From an uncultured Rhodospirillaceae bacterium (GTDB lineage Bacteria > Pseudomonadota > Alphaproteobacteria > Reyranellales > Reyranellaceae), in assembly GCA_945952105.1 (NCBI GenBank), contig CAMFGZ010000021.1, positions 1-64,000 of the forward strand: DNA of 64,000 bases, in the 5' to 3' direction. How positions within the stretch are numbered: the first letter of the stretch is position 1; every line of letters begins with the position of its first letter. The notes beneath the pieces were generated by a model. The model was not told where the DNA came from and ran no database searches. It was given only the letters and a program-made list of their open reading frames with translations. Position numbers and translations under genes: made by a program. Positions 6,814 to 15,241 of this stretch are shown piece after piece.

Positions 6814-7473
6814 ATGACGGATTTCGCGCTCGCGCGCCGCAACATGGTGGAAGGCCAGCTCCGGCCCAACCGGGTCAACAACGCCGGATTGCTCGCAATC
6901 CTGGCCGACCTTCCTCGGGAACGCTTCCTGCCGGAGGCGCTGCGCTCGGTCGCCTATGCGGACGACGACGTGCCGCTGGGCAACGGACGCTACATGATGG
7001 AGCCGATGGTCCTGGCCCGCCTGATCCAGATCCTGCAGCCGCAGGCCGAGGACAAGGCGATGGTGGTCGCGGCCGGCCTGGGCTACGGCGCGGCAATCCT
7101 GGCGCGGCTGACCAAATCGGTCGCCGCTGTCGAGACCGACGCCGCGATGGCCGCCGCTGCCCAGAAGACCCTGCGCGACCTCGGGCTTTCAGGTATCGAG
7201 CATGTGGCTGGCCAGGCGGAGCAGGGCGCACCCGCCGGCGCACCCTACGACGTCATCCTGATCGAGGGGGCGATCCCTGAAGTTCCCAAGGCCATTGCCG
7301 ACCAGCTTGCCGAGGGCGGACGGCTGGCGACGGTGATCGCCGACCCGAGCGGTGCCTTGGGCGTCGCCCATCTGTTCGTTAAGCAGGGTGGGGTCGTCTC
7401 GGGGCGTCCGCTCTTCGACGCGGGTTCACCGGCGCTGCCGGGCTTTGCGCCTCCCGCCCGTTTCACCTTCTGA
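6814..7473 (+). CDS. Protein-L-isoaspartate O-methyltransferase family protein (divergent)
   Basis: A 219-residue SAM-dependent methyltransferase-fold protein related to PCMT, which repairs isoaspartyl residues. The N terminus (ARRNMVEGQLRPNRV) and the nucleotide-binding motif I (VVAAGLGYGAAIL, about residues 88-100, for the usual VGTGSGY) are recognisable. The catalytic segment that in true PCMT reads TISQP is here GNGRYMMEP, so the conserved Ser/Gln are missing. This divergent form regularly precedes tolC in alphaproteobacteria. The start has a strong AGGGGG ribosome site. The repair activity should therefore not be assumed; a different methyl acceptor or a structural role linked to the TolC system is possible. 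Confidence 0.75.
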   Translation: MTDFALARRNMVEGQLRPNRVNNAGLLAILADLPRERFLPEALRSVAYADDDVPLGNGRYMMEPMVLARLIQILQPQAEDKAMVVAAGLGYGAAILARLTKSVAAVETDAAMAAAAQKTLRDLGLSGIEHVAGQAEQGAPAGAPYDVILIEGAIPEVPKAIADQLAEGGRLATVIADPSGALGVAHLFVKQGGVVSGRPLFDAGSPALPGFAPPARFTF

Positions 7474-7559
7474 GCCCATATCGGGCATTTGCCACGGTCA
7501 GGGCTACCAATGGTGTTCCGCCTGATGCTAGGGTGCCGCCTACAGATGAGGGTAGAACG

Positions 7560-9023
7560 ATGCGTATCCGGCCCAGGTTGAAGCGCGCCCGCACCGCGGC
7601 AGCGTGCATCCTAGCGGTCGGGCTCGGTGGGGCGTCGAGTGCGTGGTCACAGAGCCTGATCGAGGCGCTCTCGACCACCTACAACAGCAACCCCGACTTG
7701 CTGGCGAGCCGGGCCATCCTGCGCCAGACCGACGAAACGCTCTCGCAGGCGGTTGCCAACTGGCGCCCGCGCATCACGCTGAACGTCGAGTACAACAAGG
7801 TCGAGCAGGATTCTTACTCGCAGCGCACGACGCCGACCTTCTATGCCCTGAACGGCAAGTTCACGACGCTGCAGATGGTCCAGCCGCTGTTCCGTGGCGG
7901 CAAGACGATCGCCGAGACGAAGCAGGCGCAATCCAACATCCAGGCACAGCGCGCCCAGCTCGCCGAAACCGAGCAGACCGTCCTGCTGTCGGCGGTCACG
8001 TCCTATGCCGACCTCGTCCAGAACATCGGCATCGCCGATGCCCGCCGCAACAACGTGCGCGTGCTGGTGCAGCAGCTCGACGCCACCCGCGAGCGCTTCC
8101 GGGTCGGCGAGCTGACGATCACCGACGTGTCGCAGTCCGAGGCGCGCCTCGAACTGGCCAAGGCCGACCTCGTCCAGGCGGAAACCAACGTCCGCATCGC
8201 CGAAGCCGCCTTCCAGCGGACCATCGGCAAGAAGCCGGGACGACTGGGAGAAATCCCGCTGATCGGCGGCCTGCCGTCGTCTGAAGAGGAGGCGATCGGC
8301 CTCGCGATGGACGCCGGTCCCCGCGCCGTCACCGCCGCGCACCGCATCACGGCGGCCAACTACGGTGTGAATTCGGCGATCGGCGATCTGCTGCCGCAGG
8401 TCAATCTGGTGGGCGCGCTGCAGCAACAGTTCGACCTGCAGGTTCCCAACGACAAATATTACAACTACGCCGTCCGCGTTCAGGCGACGATCCCGATCTT
8501 CCAGAACGGCAGTGAATGGTCGCGCATCCGTTCGGCGCGCGAACTGGTCGGCCAGCGGCGCAACGAACTCGACAGCGCGCGCCGCGCGGTGGCGGAGAAC
8601 GTCATCCGGGCCTGGCGCCAGCTCGACTCGTCGCGCTCCCGCGTGACCTCGTTCGAATCGCAGGTCCGCGCCAACGAAGTCGCGCTGAACGGCGTGCGGC
8701 AGGAAGCGCTGGTCGGATCGCGCACCACCCTCGACGTGTTGAACGCGGAACAGGAACTGCTGAATTCGCAGGTCAACCTGATCCAGGCCCGCCACGATGT
8801 GCAGGTCTCGTACTATGGCGTGCTGTCCGGAATCGGCCGTCTGACGGCGCGCACGCTGGCGCTGCCCGTCGAGTATTACGACGAGGAGCGCTACTACAAG
8901 GACGTAGGCTCCCGCTGGATCGGCTGGGGCAGCAGCGGCGAATCCGGTACGGGCATCATCCCACCGTCCACGTCTCCCGCAGGCGTCGCTGGGAGCGCTC
9001 CTGTCGGGAGCAGCGGTAAATGA
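7560..9023 (+). CDS. tolC: TolC-family outer membrane efflux protein
   Basis: Outer-membrane channel subunit of type I secretion or multidrug efflux systems. The 487-residue precursor starts with a basic n-region and hydrophobic core followed by an Ala-rich site (about residues 1-32; cleavage near AWSQ), then two OEP repeats, each with long alpha-hairpins: one with QSNIQAQRAQLAETEQTV and one with VGSRTTLDVLNAEQELLNSQ, the classic second-repeat signature. The start ATG at 7560 has GAGGG 7 bases upstream and gives a normal signal peptide, so it is preferred to the in-frame GTG at 7533. No inner-membrane partner is adjacent. It overlaps the popZ start by 4 bases, so the two are translationally coupled. 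Confidence 0.92.
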   Translation: MRIRPRLKRARTAAACILAVGLGGASSAWSQSLIEALSTTYNSNPDLLASRAILRQTDETLSQAVANWRPRITLNVEYNKVEQDSYSQRTTPTFYALNGKFTTLQMVQPLFRGGKTIAETKQAQSNIQAQRAQLAETEQTVLLSAVTSYADLVQNIGIADARRNNVRVLVQQLDATRERFRVGELTITDVSQSEARLELAKADLVQAETNVRIAEAAFQRTIGKKPGRLGEIPLIGGLPSSEEEAIGLAMDAGPRAVTAAHRITAANYGVNSAIGDLLPQVNLVGALQQQFDLQVPNDKYYNYAVRVQATIPIFQNGSEWSRIRSARELVGQRRNELDSARRAVAENVIRAWRQLDSSRSRVTSFESQVRANEVALNGVRQEALVGSRTTLDVLNAEQELLNSQVNLIQARHDVQVSYYGVLSGIGRLTARTLALPVEYYDEERYYKDVGSRWIGWGSSGESGTGIIPPSTSPAGVAGSAPVGSSGK

Positions 9024-9568
9024 GCGACGGCAAGGGCGGCCCGAACAGCGAGCCCTCGATGGACGACATCCTGGCGTCCATTCGCAAGATCATTTCCGAT
9101 GACGAGGCCCGCGCGCAGGGCGCCGGGCCGCGTCCGGCCGTGGTGCCGCCCGTGATCGTCCCGCCCACCATGACATCACCCTCCCGTACCGCCTCGAACG
9201 AGGACGTTCTCCTTCTCACCGATATCGTCGAAGAGCCTAAATCCATGTCGAACGTCGAGCCCGCGAATCCGGCGGAGATGCCGCAACCCTCGACCGAACC
9301 GGTGGTCCCGCCGAAGGTCGATACCCTTGTCGGTGCCGGTGTGGCGGGCGTCGCGAGCTCCGCCTTCGCGCGCCTGAACCAGGCCGTTCAGGACAGCGTG
9401 CCCGCTCCAGCCGCAACCAATCCCGGCCCGTCGGTCGGTGGCCAGACCATCGAGGATCTGGTCAAGGAGATGCTGCGTCCGATGCTGAAGGACTGGCTGG
9501 ACACCAATCTGCCGCCGATGGTCGAGCGCTATGTCGAACGCGAGATTTCCCGGCTGACCCGCCGCTGA
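9020..9568 (+). CDS. popZ: PopZ-like polar organising protein (DUF2497)
   Basis: A 182-residue protein with the layout of alphaproteobacterial PopZ: a conserved N-terminal helix (SMDDILASIRKIISDDEA, residues 14-31), a long Pro/Ala/acidic low-complexity middle, and a C-terminal helical oligomerisation region (from TIEDLVKEMLRPMLKDWL to the end). PopZ forms a polymeric matrix at the cell pole that anchors centromeres and signalling proteins. The start codon overlaps the tolC stop (ATGA). The tolC-DUF2497-valS order is widespread in this class. A rho-independent terminator follows. A polar role is by family; some DUF2497 proteins are uncharacterised. Confidence 0.85.
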   Translation: MSDGKGGPNSEPSMDDILASIRKIISDDEARAQGAGPRPAVVPPVIVPPTMTSPSRTASNEDVLLLTDIVEEPKSMSNVEPANPAEMPQPSTEPVVPPKVDTLVGAGVAGVASSAFARLNQAVQDSVPAPAATNPGPSVGGQTIEDLVKEMLRPMLKDWLDTNLPPMVERYVEREISRLTRR

Positions 9569-9590
9569 CCCCAGGCACCACCCCCATCAT

Positions 9591-9619
9591 CGCCACGGTG
9601 TCGCAACCGTGGCGTTTTT
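9591..9619 (+). terminator. Rho-independent terminator after popZ
   Basis: Perfect 9-base stem CGCCACGGT (9591-9599) and ACCGTGGCG (9606-9614), 6-base loop, then TTTTT (9615-9619). It ends 16 bases before the valS start, so valS needs read-through or a promoter inside popZ. Confidence 0.9.
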
Positions 9620-9635
9620 CGTTTAAGGCCAAGAG

Positions 9636-12317
9636 ATGCTCGACAAGACCTACGATCCCAAGGAAATCGAGGCCCGGCGCTATCCCGAGTGGGAGAGCGC
9701 GGGTGCCTTCCGCGCCCATCCGGAGTCGCCGAAGCAGCCTTACTGCATCGTCATCCCGCCACCCAACGTCACGGGCAGCCTCCATATGGGCCACGCGCTC
9801 GACAACACGCTGCAGGACGTGCTGATCCGCTGGCGCCGCATGAAGGGCGACGACGTGTTGTGGCAGCCCGGTACCGACCATGCCGGCATCGCCACGCAGA
9901 TGGTGGTGGTTCGCAACCTGGAGCAGGAAGGCATCGGCCTTGCGGTCGAGGGCGCGGCGAAGACCGACGCCAACAAGAAGCTGCTGAATCGCGAGGAGTT
10001 CCTCGCGAAGGTCTGGGAGTGGAAGGCGTATTCCGGCGGCACGATCACCGGCCAGCTCCGCCGCCTCGGTGCCTCCTGCGACTGGAGCCGCGAGCGCTTC
10101 ACCATGGACGAGGGCCTTTCGAAAGCCGTGCTCAAGGTGTTCGTCGAACTCTACAAGCAGGGCCTGATCTACAAGGACCTGCGGCTGGTCAACTGGGACC
10201 CCAAGATGCTGACCGCGATCTCCGACCTCGAGGTCGAGTCGCGGGAGGTGAAGGGCAATCTCTGGTACTTCAAGTATCCGATCGATGGCAGCCCGGACGA
10301 GTTCATCGTGGTCGCCACGACCCGGCCCGAGACGATGCTGGGCGACACCGGCATCGCGGTGCATCCGGACGATCCCAAGTGGAAGCACCTGATCGGCAAG
10401 CATGCCGTGTTGCCGCTGGTCGGCCGCAGGATCGCGATCGTGGGCGACGAGTATTCCGATCCGGAGAAGGGTTCAGGTGCCGTCAAGATCACACCGGCAC
10501 ACGACTTCAACGATTTCGAGGTCGGCCGCCGGCACAGTCTCGAAGCCATCAACATCTTCGACAAGTTCGCGCGGGTGAACGACAAGGCGCCGGAGAAGTA
10601 TCGCGGCCTCGATCGGTTCGAGGCGCGCAAGAAGATCGTGGCCGAGATGGAAGAGCTCGGACTCGTCGAGAAGATCGAGCCGCACACGCACGCGGTGCCA
10701 TACGGCGATCGCGGCGGCGTGCCGGTCGAGCCCTATCTCACCGAGCAGTGGTACGCCGATGCGAAGAAGCTCGCCGAGGCGCCGCTGGCGGCGGCGCGCG
10801 ACGGCCGGGTGAAGTTCGTCCCCGAACGCGGTCGCGAGGATTTCTTCCGCTGGATGGAGAACATCGAGCCCTGGTGCGTGTCGCGCCAGCTCTGGTGGGG
10901 CCATCAGATCCCGGCCTGGTACGGGCCGGACAAGAAAGTCTTCGTGGCGCTTTCCGAGGAGGAAGCGAAAGCCGAGGCGCGGACGCATTACGGCAACGAC
11001 GTCGTACTGGAGCGCGATCCCGACGTGCTGGACACCTGGTTCAGCTCGGCCCTGTGGCCGTTCTCGACCCTGGGCTGGCCCGACCAGACGGCCGAACTGG
11101 CCAAGTACTATCCGACCAGCACCCTGGTCACCGGATGGGACATCCTGTTCTTCTGGGTCGCCCGCATGATGATGATGGGCATGCACTTCATGAAGGAAGT
11201 GCCGTTCCGTACGGTCTATCTGCACGGCCTCGTCACCGACGAGAAGGGTCAGAAGATGTCGAAGTCCAAGGGGAACGTGATCGATCCCCTGGAGCTGATC
11301 GACAAGTACGGCGCCGACGCACTGCGGTTCACCATGACGTCTCTGGCGGCCTCCCAGGCCGGGCGCCTGCGTCTGTCGCCGGCGCGGGTCGAGGGCGCGC
11401 GCAACTTCGCGACCAAGCTGTGGAACGCCACGCGCTTCGCCGAGATGAACGGAGCGGCGCTGCCTCCAGGTTTCGCCCCGTCGACGACCAAGCTCACGGT
11501 CAACAAGTGGATGCTGGGCGAATTGGCCCGTGCCAACCAGGCGATCGACAAGGCGCTGACCGACTTCCGCCTCAACGAGGCCGCGACGACGCTCTACGAG
11601 TTCGTCTGGGGTGTGGTCTGCGACTGGTATGTCGAGCTGACCAAGCCGATCGTGCAGGGCGTGGATGGGCCCGAGAAGGACGAGACACGTGCCGTCACGG
11701 CCTTCGTGTTGCGCGAGACGGTGAAGCTGATGCACCCGGTGATGCCGTTCATCACTGAGGAACTGTGGGACAAGCTCGGACACCGCGCCGAGCACGGCCC
11801 GTTGATCGGCCAGCCCTGGCCAGCACCGACGGCTGTCGATGCGGCGGCCGATGCCGAGATGGGCTGGCTGGTGAAGCTGATTTCCGATATCCGCTCCGCC
11901 CGCGCCGAACTGAACGTGCCGGCCGGTGCCAAGCTGAAGCTGCTGGTGATCGGCGGCAACGACACGACCGCGAGGCGCCTCGAGACCCATCGGCCGGCAA
12001 TCGAGCGACTGGCCCGCATCGAGGGTGTCGAGGCCGCTGCGTCGGCACCCAAGTCGTCGCTGCAGATCGTGATCGGCGAAGCGACTTATGCGATGCCGGT
12101 CGGCGACGTGATCGACCTCAAGGCCGAGGGCGCGCGGCTTCAGAAGGAAATCAAGAAGCTGGCCGACGAGGTCGGCAAGATCGACGCCAAGCTCGCCAAC
12201 GCCGCCTTCGTCGCCCGGGCGCCGGAAGAGGTGGTCGAGGAGCAGCGCGAGCGCCGGGCGCAAGCCGAGCAGACTGGCGCCCGGCTCAGTGCGGCATTGG
12301 AGAGGCTGGGCGTCTAG
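9636..12317 (+). CDS. valS: Valyl-tRNA synthetase
   Basis: Class I aminoacyl-tRNA synthetase of 893 residues. The HIGH motif is HMGH (residues 50-53, within PPPNVTGSLHMGHALDN) and the KMSKS motif is intact at about 540-544. The large CP1 editing insertion, including TTRPETMLGDTG, clears misactivated threonine. The C terminus forms the tRNA-binding coiled coil (starting DLKAEGARLQKEIKKLADEV) characteristic of ValRS. Length and motif spacing are normal. It stands alone after the popZ terminator and before a cupin gene; the start ATG matches the conserved MLDKTYDP opening. Confidence 0.97.
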   Translation: MLDKTYDPKEIEARRYPEWESAGAFRAHPESPKQPYCIVIPPPNVTGSLHMGHALDNTLQDVLIRWRRMKGDDVLWQPGTDHAGIATQMVVVRNLEQEGIGLAVEGAAKTDANKKLLNREEFLAKVWEWKAYSGGTITGQLRRLGASCDWSRERFTMDEGLSKAVLKVFVELYKQGLIYKDLRLVNWDPKMLTAISDLEVESREVKGNLWYFKYPIDGSPDEFIVVATTRPETMLGDTGIAVHPDDPKWKHLIGKHAVLPLVGRRIAIVGDEYSDPEKGSGAVKITPAHDFNDFEVGRRHSLEAINIFDKFARVNDKAPEKYRGLDRFEARKKIVAEMEELGLVEKIEPHTHAVPYGDRGGVPVEPYLTEQWYADAKKLAEAPLAAARDGRVKFVPERGREDFFRWMENIEPWCVSRQLWWGHQIPAWYGPDKKVFVALSEEEAKAEARTHYGNDVVLERDPDVLDTWFSSALWPFSTLGWPDQTAELAKYYPTSTLVTGWDILFFWVARMMMMGMHFMKEVPFRTVYLHGLVTDEKGQKMSKSKGNVIDPLELIDKYGADALRFTMTSLAASQAGRLRLSPARVEGARNFATKLWNATRFAEMNGAALPPGFAPSTTKLTVNKWMLGELARANQAIDKALTDFRLNEAATTLYEFVWGVVCDWYVELTKPIVQGVDGPEKDETRAVTAFVLRETVKLMHPVMPFITEELWDKLGHRAEHGPLIGQPWPAPTAVDAAADAEMGWLVKLISDIRSARAELNVPAGAKLKLLVIGGNDTTARRLETHRPAIERLARIEGVEAAASAPKSSLQIVIGEATYAMPVGDVIDLKAEGARLQKEIKKLADEVGKIDAKLANAAFVARAPEEVVEEQRERRAQAEQTGARLSAALERLGV

Positions 12318-12419
12318 CTCGATGCCGTGCCTCCGCCCGCAGAGCGAATGGAAACAGTGGCGAGGGAGTGATCTTCAGTATCCACTGTGGCACTATGGAT
12401 ATTCTGATGGAGGCAAGGA

Positions 12420-12923
12420 ATGACCTATTCGCTCGAGCAGCTGAGCGCTGACATTCGCCAGGCACTCAAGGCCGATCCCGGCATCGCGGGTAAGCAGGAG
12501 GTCTGCAAGCTGGTGTCGAAGGTGCTCCGGGACGACGAATTCGTCGCCAAGCACCTGACCGCCGATCAGTGCCGTCCTCGCAAGGTGCTGTACGAAGATC
12601 CGGAGCTGGGCTTCTGCATCTGCGGGCATGTCTACGAGACGGCCGCGCACGGTGGTCCCCACGATCACGGCTCCAGCTGGGCGATCTATGGCCTGGCGAC
12701 CGGCGACACGGAGATGACGGACTGGCGGATCGTCAAGAAGGGTGAGGGCGATCAACCGACCCTGGTCGAGCCGGCCAACACCTATGTGCTGAAGCCCGGC
12801 GACAGCCACTTCTATGATGTGGGCGTCGTCCACTCGCCGAAGCGGGACGGCTTTACCCGACTCGTGCGAATCGAGGGTGCCAATCTCGACAACATCAAGC
12901 GTTCGAACATCAAGGCCGCCTGA
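12420..12923 (+). CDS. Cupin-fold protein, cysteine dioxygenase-like
   Basis: A 167-residue soluble protein with a helical N terminus and a single predicted cupin barrel. The sequence HGGPHDHGSSWAIYG (residues 77-91) resembles cupin motif 1 of the cysteine/thiol dioxygenase superfamily, and H138 in VGVVHSPKRD could be the third ligand of a 3-His iron site with H81 and H83. No cysteine suited to a Cys-Tyr crosslink is evident near the site. A GGAGG site lies 6 bases before the ATG. Upstream, AGTATCCA (12377-12384) and TGGATATT (12396-12403) form a nearly perfect inverted repeat that could be an operator. The substrate is unknown; metal-binding is inferred from the motif only. Confidence 0.6.
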   Translation: MTYSLEQLSADIRQALKADPGIAGKQEVCKLVSKVLRDDEFVAKHLTADQCRPRKVLYEDPELGFCICGHVYETAAHGGPHDHGSSWAIYGLATGDTEMTDWRIVKKGEGDQPTLVEPANTYVLKPGDSHFYDVGVVHSPKRDGFTRLVRIEGANLDNIKRSNIKAA

Positions 12924-12930
12924 TGACGAT

Positions 12931-12958
12931 GAAGGCCCCTCGCGATCGAGGGGCCTTC
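12931..12958. terminator. Hairpin between convergent cupin and aldehyde dehydrogenase genes
   Basis: Perfect 12-base arms beginning GAAGGCCCCTCG (12931-12942) with a 4-base loop and the complementary arm to 12958. It lies 8 bases after one stop and 5 before the other. There is no clear T run on either side, so efficiency is uncertain, but the position suits a bidirectional terminator. Confidence 0.7.
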
Positions 12959-12962
12959 TCCA

Positions 12963-14390
12963 TCAGCGCTTGATCTGCATCGCAAGGTACTTGGCCAGCC
13001 CCGCGCCATAGGGCGGGCGCAGCATGCGCAGCGGCGCCAGGTCCCACTTGATCTGGTGGTAGACCGACTTGCGATGGCTGAACTCGCGGAAGCCGTCATG
13101 CCCATGATAGGCACCCATGCCGGCCGGGCCGATGCCGCCGAACGGCAGATCCTCCTGCGCGACATGCATGACGACGTCGTTGACGGTGACGCCACCGGAG
13201 GTCGTGCCGTTCAGCACACGGTCGCGTTCCGCGTCGTCGCCGCCGAAATAGTATAGGCCGAGCGGGCGGTCGTGGGCGTTGATGTAGTCCGTGGCCTCCT
13301 GCAGGTCGCGATAGCCCTTCACCGGCAGGAGCGGGCCGAATATCTCTTCCTGCATGACCTTCATGTCGTCGGTCGGATTCAGGATCAGGGTCGGCGCGAT
13401 GCGGCGGTGCGGCTGCTGGCGCAGATCCTCGGCGGCCGGATTGATCTCGACGATCTCGGCGCCCTTGGCGCGCGCATCGTCGAGATAGGACATGAGGCGG
13501 GCATAGTGGCGGTCGGAGACGACCGCGGTGTAGTCGGGACTCTCGCGAATGCTGGGGAACATCCGCCCGACGGACACTTTGGCCTGCGCGACGAAGTCGC
13601 CGACGCGGTCGGCGGGCGCCAACACATAGTCCGGTGCCAGGCAGATCTGACCGGCGTTCAACGTCTTGCCGTTCATGATCCGCGCCGCCGCCACGGCCAT
13701 GTCGGCGGAGCGGCCGATCACGACGGGGCTCTTGCCGCCCAGTTCGAGCGTCACCGGTACCAGGTTTTCGGCGGCCGCGCGCATCACGTGCCGGCCGATC
13801 GAAGTCGCGCCGGTGAAGACCAGGTGATCGAAGGCGAGGCCTGAAAAGGCCTGCCCGATGTCGGGGCCGCCGGTCACGACGGCGATTTCGCTCTCGTCGA
13901 AGGCGCTGGCGAACATCTGCTTCAGCAGTTCCGACGTCGCCGGTGTCGTCTCGGAGGGCTTGATCATCGCGCGATTGCCGGCGGCGAGGACTCCCGCCAG
14001 CGGCGCGAAGGTGAGGTTGACCGGGAAGTTCCAGGGGCTGATCACGCCGACCACGCCCTTGGGCTGCTGGCGGATCTCCGCCTTGGCGCCGAGGAAGCCA
14101 AGGATGCGGGGCGTCGTGCGCCGCCGTTCGGTCTTCATCCAGCTTCGCACGTTGTCGCGCGCATGCTTCAGCGGGCCGATCGAACTGGCGACGTCGGCAA
14201 AGGCGGTCACGGTCGGCGAACGGGCTCCGAAGTCGGCCGTCAGTGCCGTTTCGATGTCACGCCGGCGGTCGACCAGAAGGCCGATGCAGCGGTCGAGGCG
14301 ATCGATGCGGATCTCAGCGGACGGCTCGCCGTCCCGCAGCTGCGCATCGCGTTGCTTGCGCAGGATCTGGTTCAGCGCGGCGCTGTCCAT
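12963..14390 (-). CDS. Aldehyde dehydrogenase, coniferyl-aldehyde dehydrogenase type
   Basis: NAD(P)-dependent aldehyde dehydrogenase of 475 residues. The catalytic cysteine is C250 in LNAGQICLAPDY, the general base E216 lies in VTLELGGKSP, and VISPWNFPVN (117-126) is the cofactor loop. The C-terminal region SHRKSVYHQ and the short length match the coniferyl/long-chain aldehyde branch (CalB-like) rather than betaine aldehyde enzymes. ATG 14390 is 5 bases after the stop of the PhyH gene; the reading frame continues far upstream, but only inside that gene. As the last gene of a five-gene run, it may oxidise an aldehyde produced by the upstream oxygenase or lyase steps. The actual substrate is unknown. 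Confidence 0.85.
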   Translation of the reverse strand: MDSAALNQILRKQRDAQLRDGEPSAEIRIDRLDRCIGLLVDRRRDIETALTADFGARSPTVTAFADVASSIGPLKHARDNVRSWMKTERRRTTPRILGFLGAKAEIRQQPKGVVGVISPWNFPVNLTFAPLAGVLAAGNRAMIKPSETTPATSELLKQMFASAFDESEIAVVTGGPDIGQAFSGLAFDHLVFTGATSIGRHVMRAAAENLVPVTLELGGKSPVVIGRSADMAVAAARIMNGKTLNAGQICLAPDYVLAPADRVGDFVAQAKVSVGRMFPSIRESPDYTAVVSDRHYARLMSYLDDARAKGAEIVEINPAAEDLRQQPHRRIAPTLILNPTDDMKVMQEEIFGPLLPVKGYRDLQEATDYINAHDRPLGLYYFGGDDAERDRVLNGTTSGGVTVNDVVMHVAQEDLPFGGIGPAGMGAYHGHDGFREFSHRKSVYHQIKWDLAPLRMLRPPYGAGLAKYLAMQIKR

Positions 14391-14395
14391 GGTCG

Positions 14396-15229
14396 TTACG
14401 AGGCCTTCCGCAGGTCCGGCACGTAGGGCTTGCTGGCGAAGTGTTCCTGCCCGTCGCCGCGCGCGAACCGGAGACCGGCGCGGCGGATCGCCTCGTCGTC
14501 GACCGGATCGAGCGGCACGTAATAGCGGTCGTCGACCTTTGTGAAGGTGTCGTTGTCGATGCGGTTGTAGCAGATCAGCAGCGTCCAGCGCCGGTTCGGC
14601 GAGCGGTTGGCATCGGACCGGTGGATCGCGTTGCAATGGAAGATCAGGGCGTCGCCGGCCTCCAGTTCGCAATACTCGATCGGGCACTTCTCCAGGATGT
14701 GCGGCATGCGCTTCGGATCGACCTCGTTCTGGGTCGGCGACAGCGGCGTGTGATCGATGCGGCCGAGCCTGTGCGAACCGGTGGCGATCTGCAGGCACCC
14801 GTTCTCGCGATTGGTGCGGTCCAGGCCGATCATGATCGAGAGCATGTCGGGGCGCAGGCAGCCATTGTAGTACCAGTAGCCGTAATCCTGGTGCCATTCC
14901 CAGGCGCCGCCGACCTCAGGCTCCTTGGCCGTCAGCTTCGACTGGTAGTGATAGACGGGACCGCCCAGCAGCGCCGCCGAGGTGTCCACCATGCGGCGCA
15001 CACGGGCGGCAAGGCCATAGACGCTGTCGCCGGCGCGGTTCCAGAGCGCGATGCGCGTCGAGCGACCCTCGCCGTCGCGGCGGTCGAGGATGCTGTCGCG
15101 TACGGCGGGATCTTCCTCCATCGCGCGGGTCAGCAGCTTCACCTCGTCAGACGCGAACAGGCCGCGCGCATAGGTGAAACCCTTCTCGTTGAATTCGGCG
15201 GCCTGCGCCGCGCTCAGCACGTTCGGCAT
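14396..15229 (-). CDS. Phytanoyl-CoA dioxygenase family protein (PhyH)
   Basis: Predicted Fe(II)/2-oxoglutarate-dependent oxygenase of 277 residues. The HxD iron motif is H113-Q-D115 in EWHQDYGYWY; the distal histidine is probably H203 in CNAIHRSDANRS, followed by an arginine (RRWTLL) that would bind 2-oxoglutarate. Such enzymes hydroxylate acyl-CoAs, amino-acid derivatives or small metabolites. A good site (GAGGAAACC) precedes the ATG. It lies between a thiolase-like gene (12-base gap) and an aldehyde dehydrogenase (5-base gap) on the minus strand, which suggests an alpha-hydroxylation step, as for branched acyl-CoA, in the encoded pathway. Substrate is inference. Confidence 0.8.
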   Translation of the reverse strand: MPNVLSAAQAAEFNEKGFTYARGLFASDEVKLLTRAMEEDPAVRDSILDRRDGEGRSTRIALWNRAGDSVYGLAARVRRMVDTSAALLGGPVYHYQSKLTAKEPEVGGAWEWHQDYGYWYYNGCLRPDMLSIMIGLDRTNRENGCLQIATGSHRLGRIDHTPLSPTQNEVDPKRMPHILEKCPIEYCELEAGDALIFHCNAIHRSDANRSPNRRWTLLICYNRIDNDTFTKVDDRYYVPLDPVDDEAIRRAGLRFARGDGQEHFASKPYVPDLRKAS

Positions 15230-15241
15230 GGTTTCCTCGCC

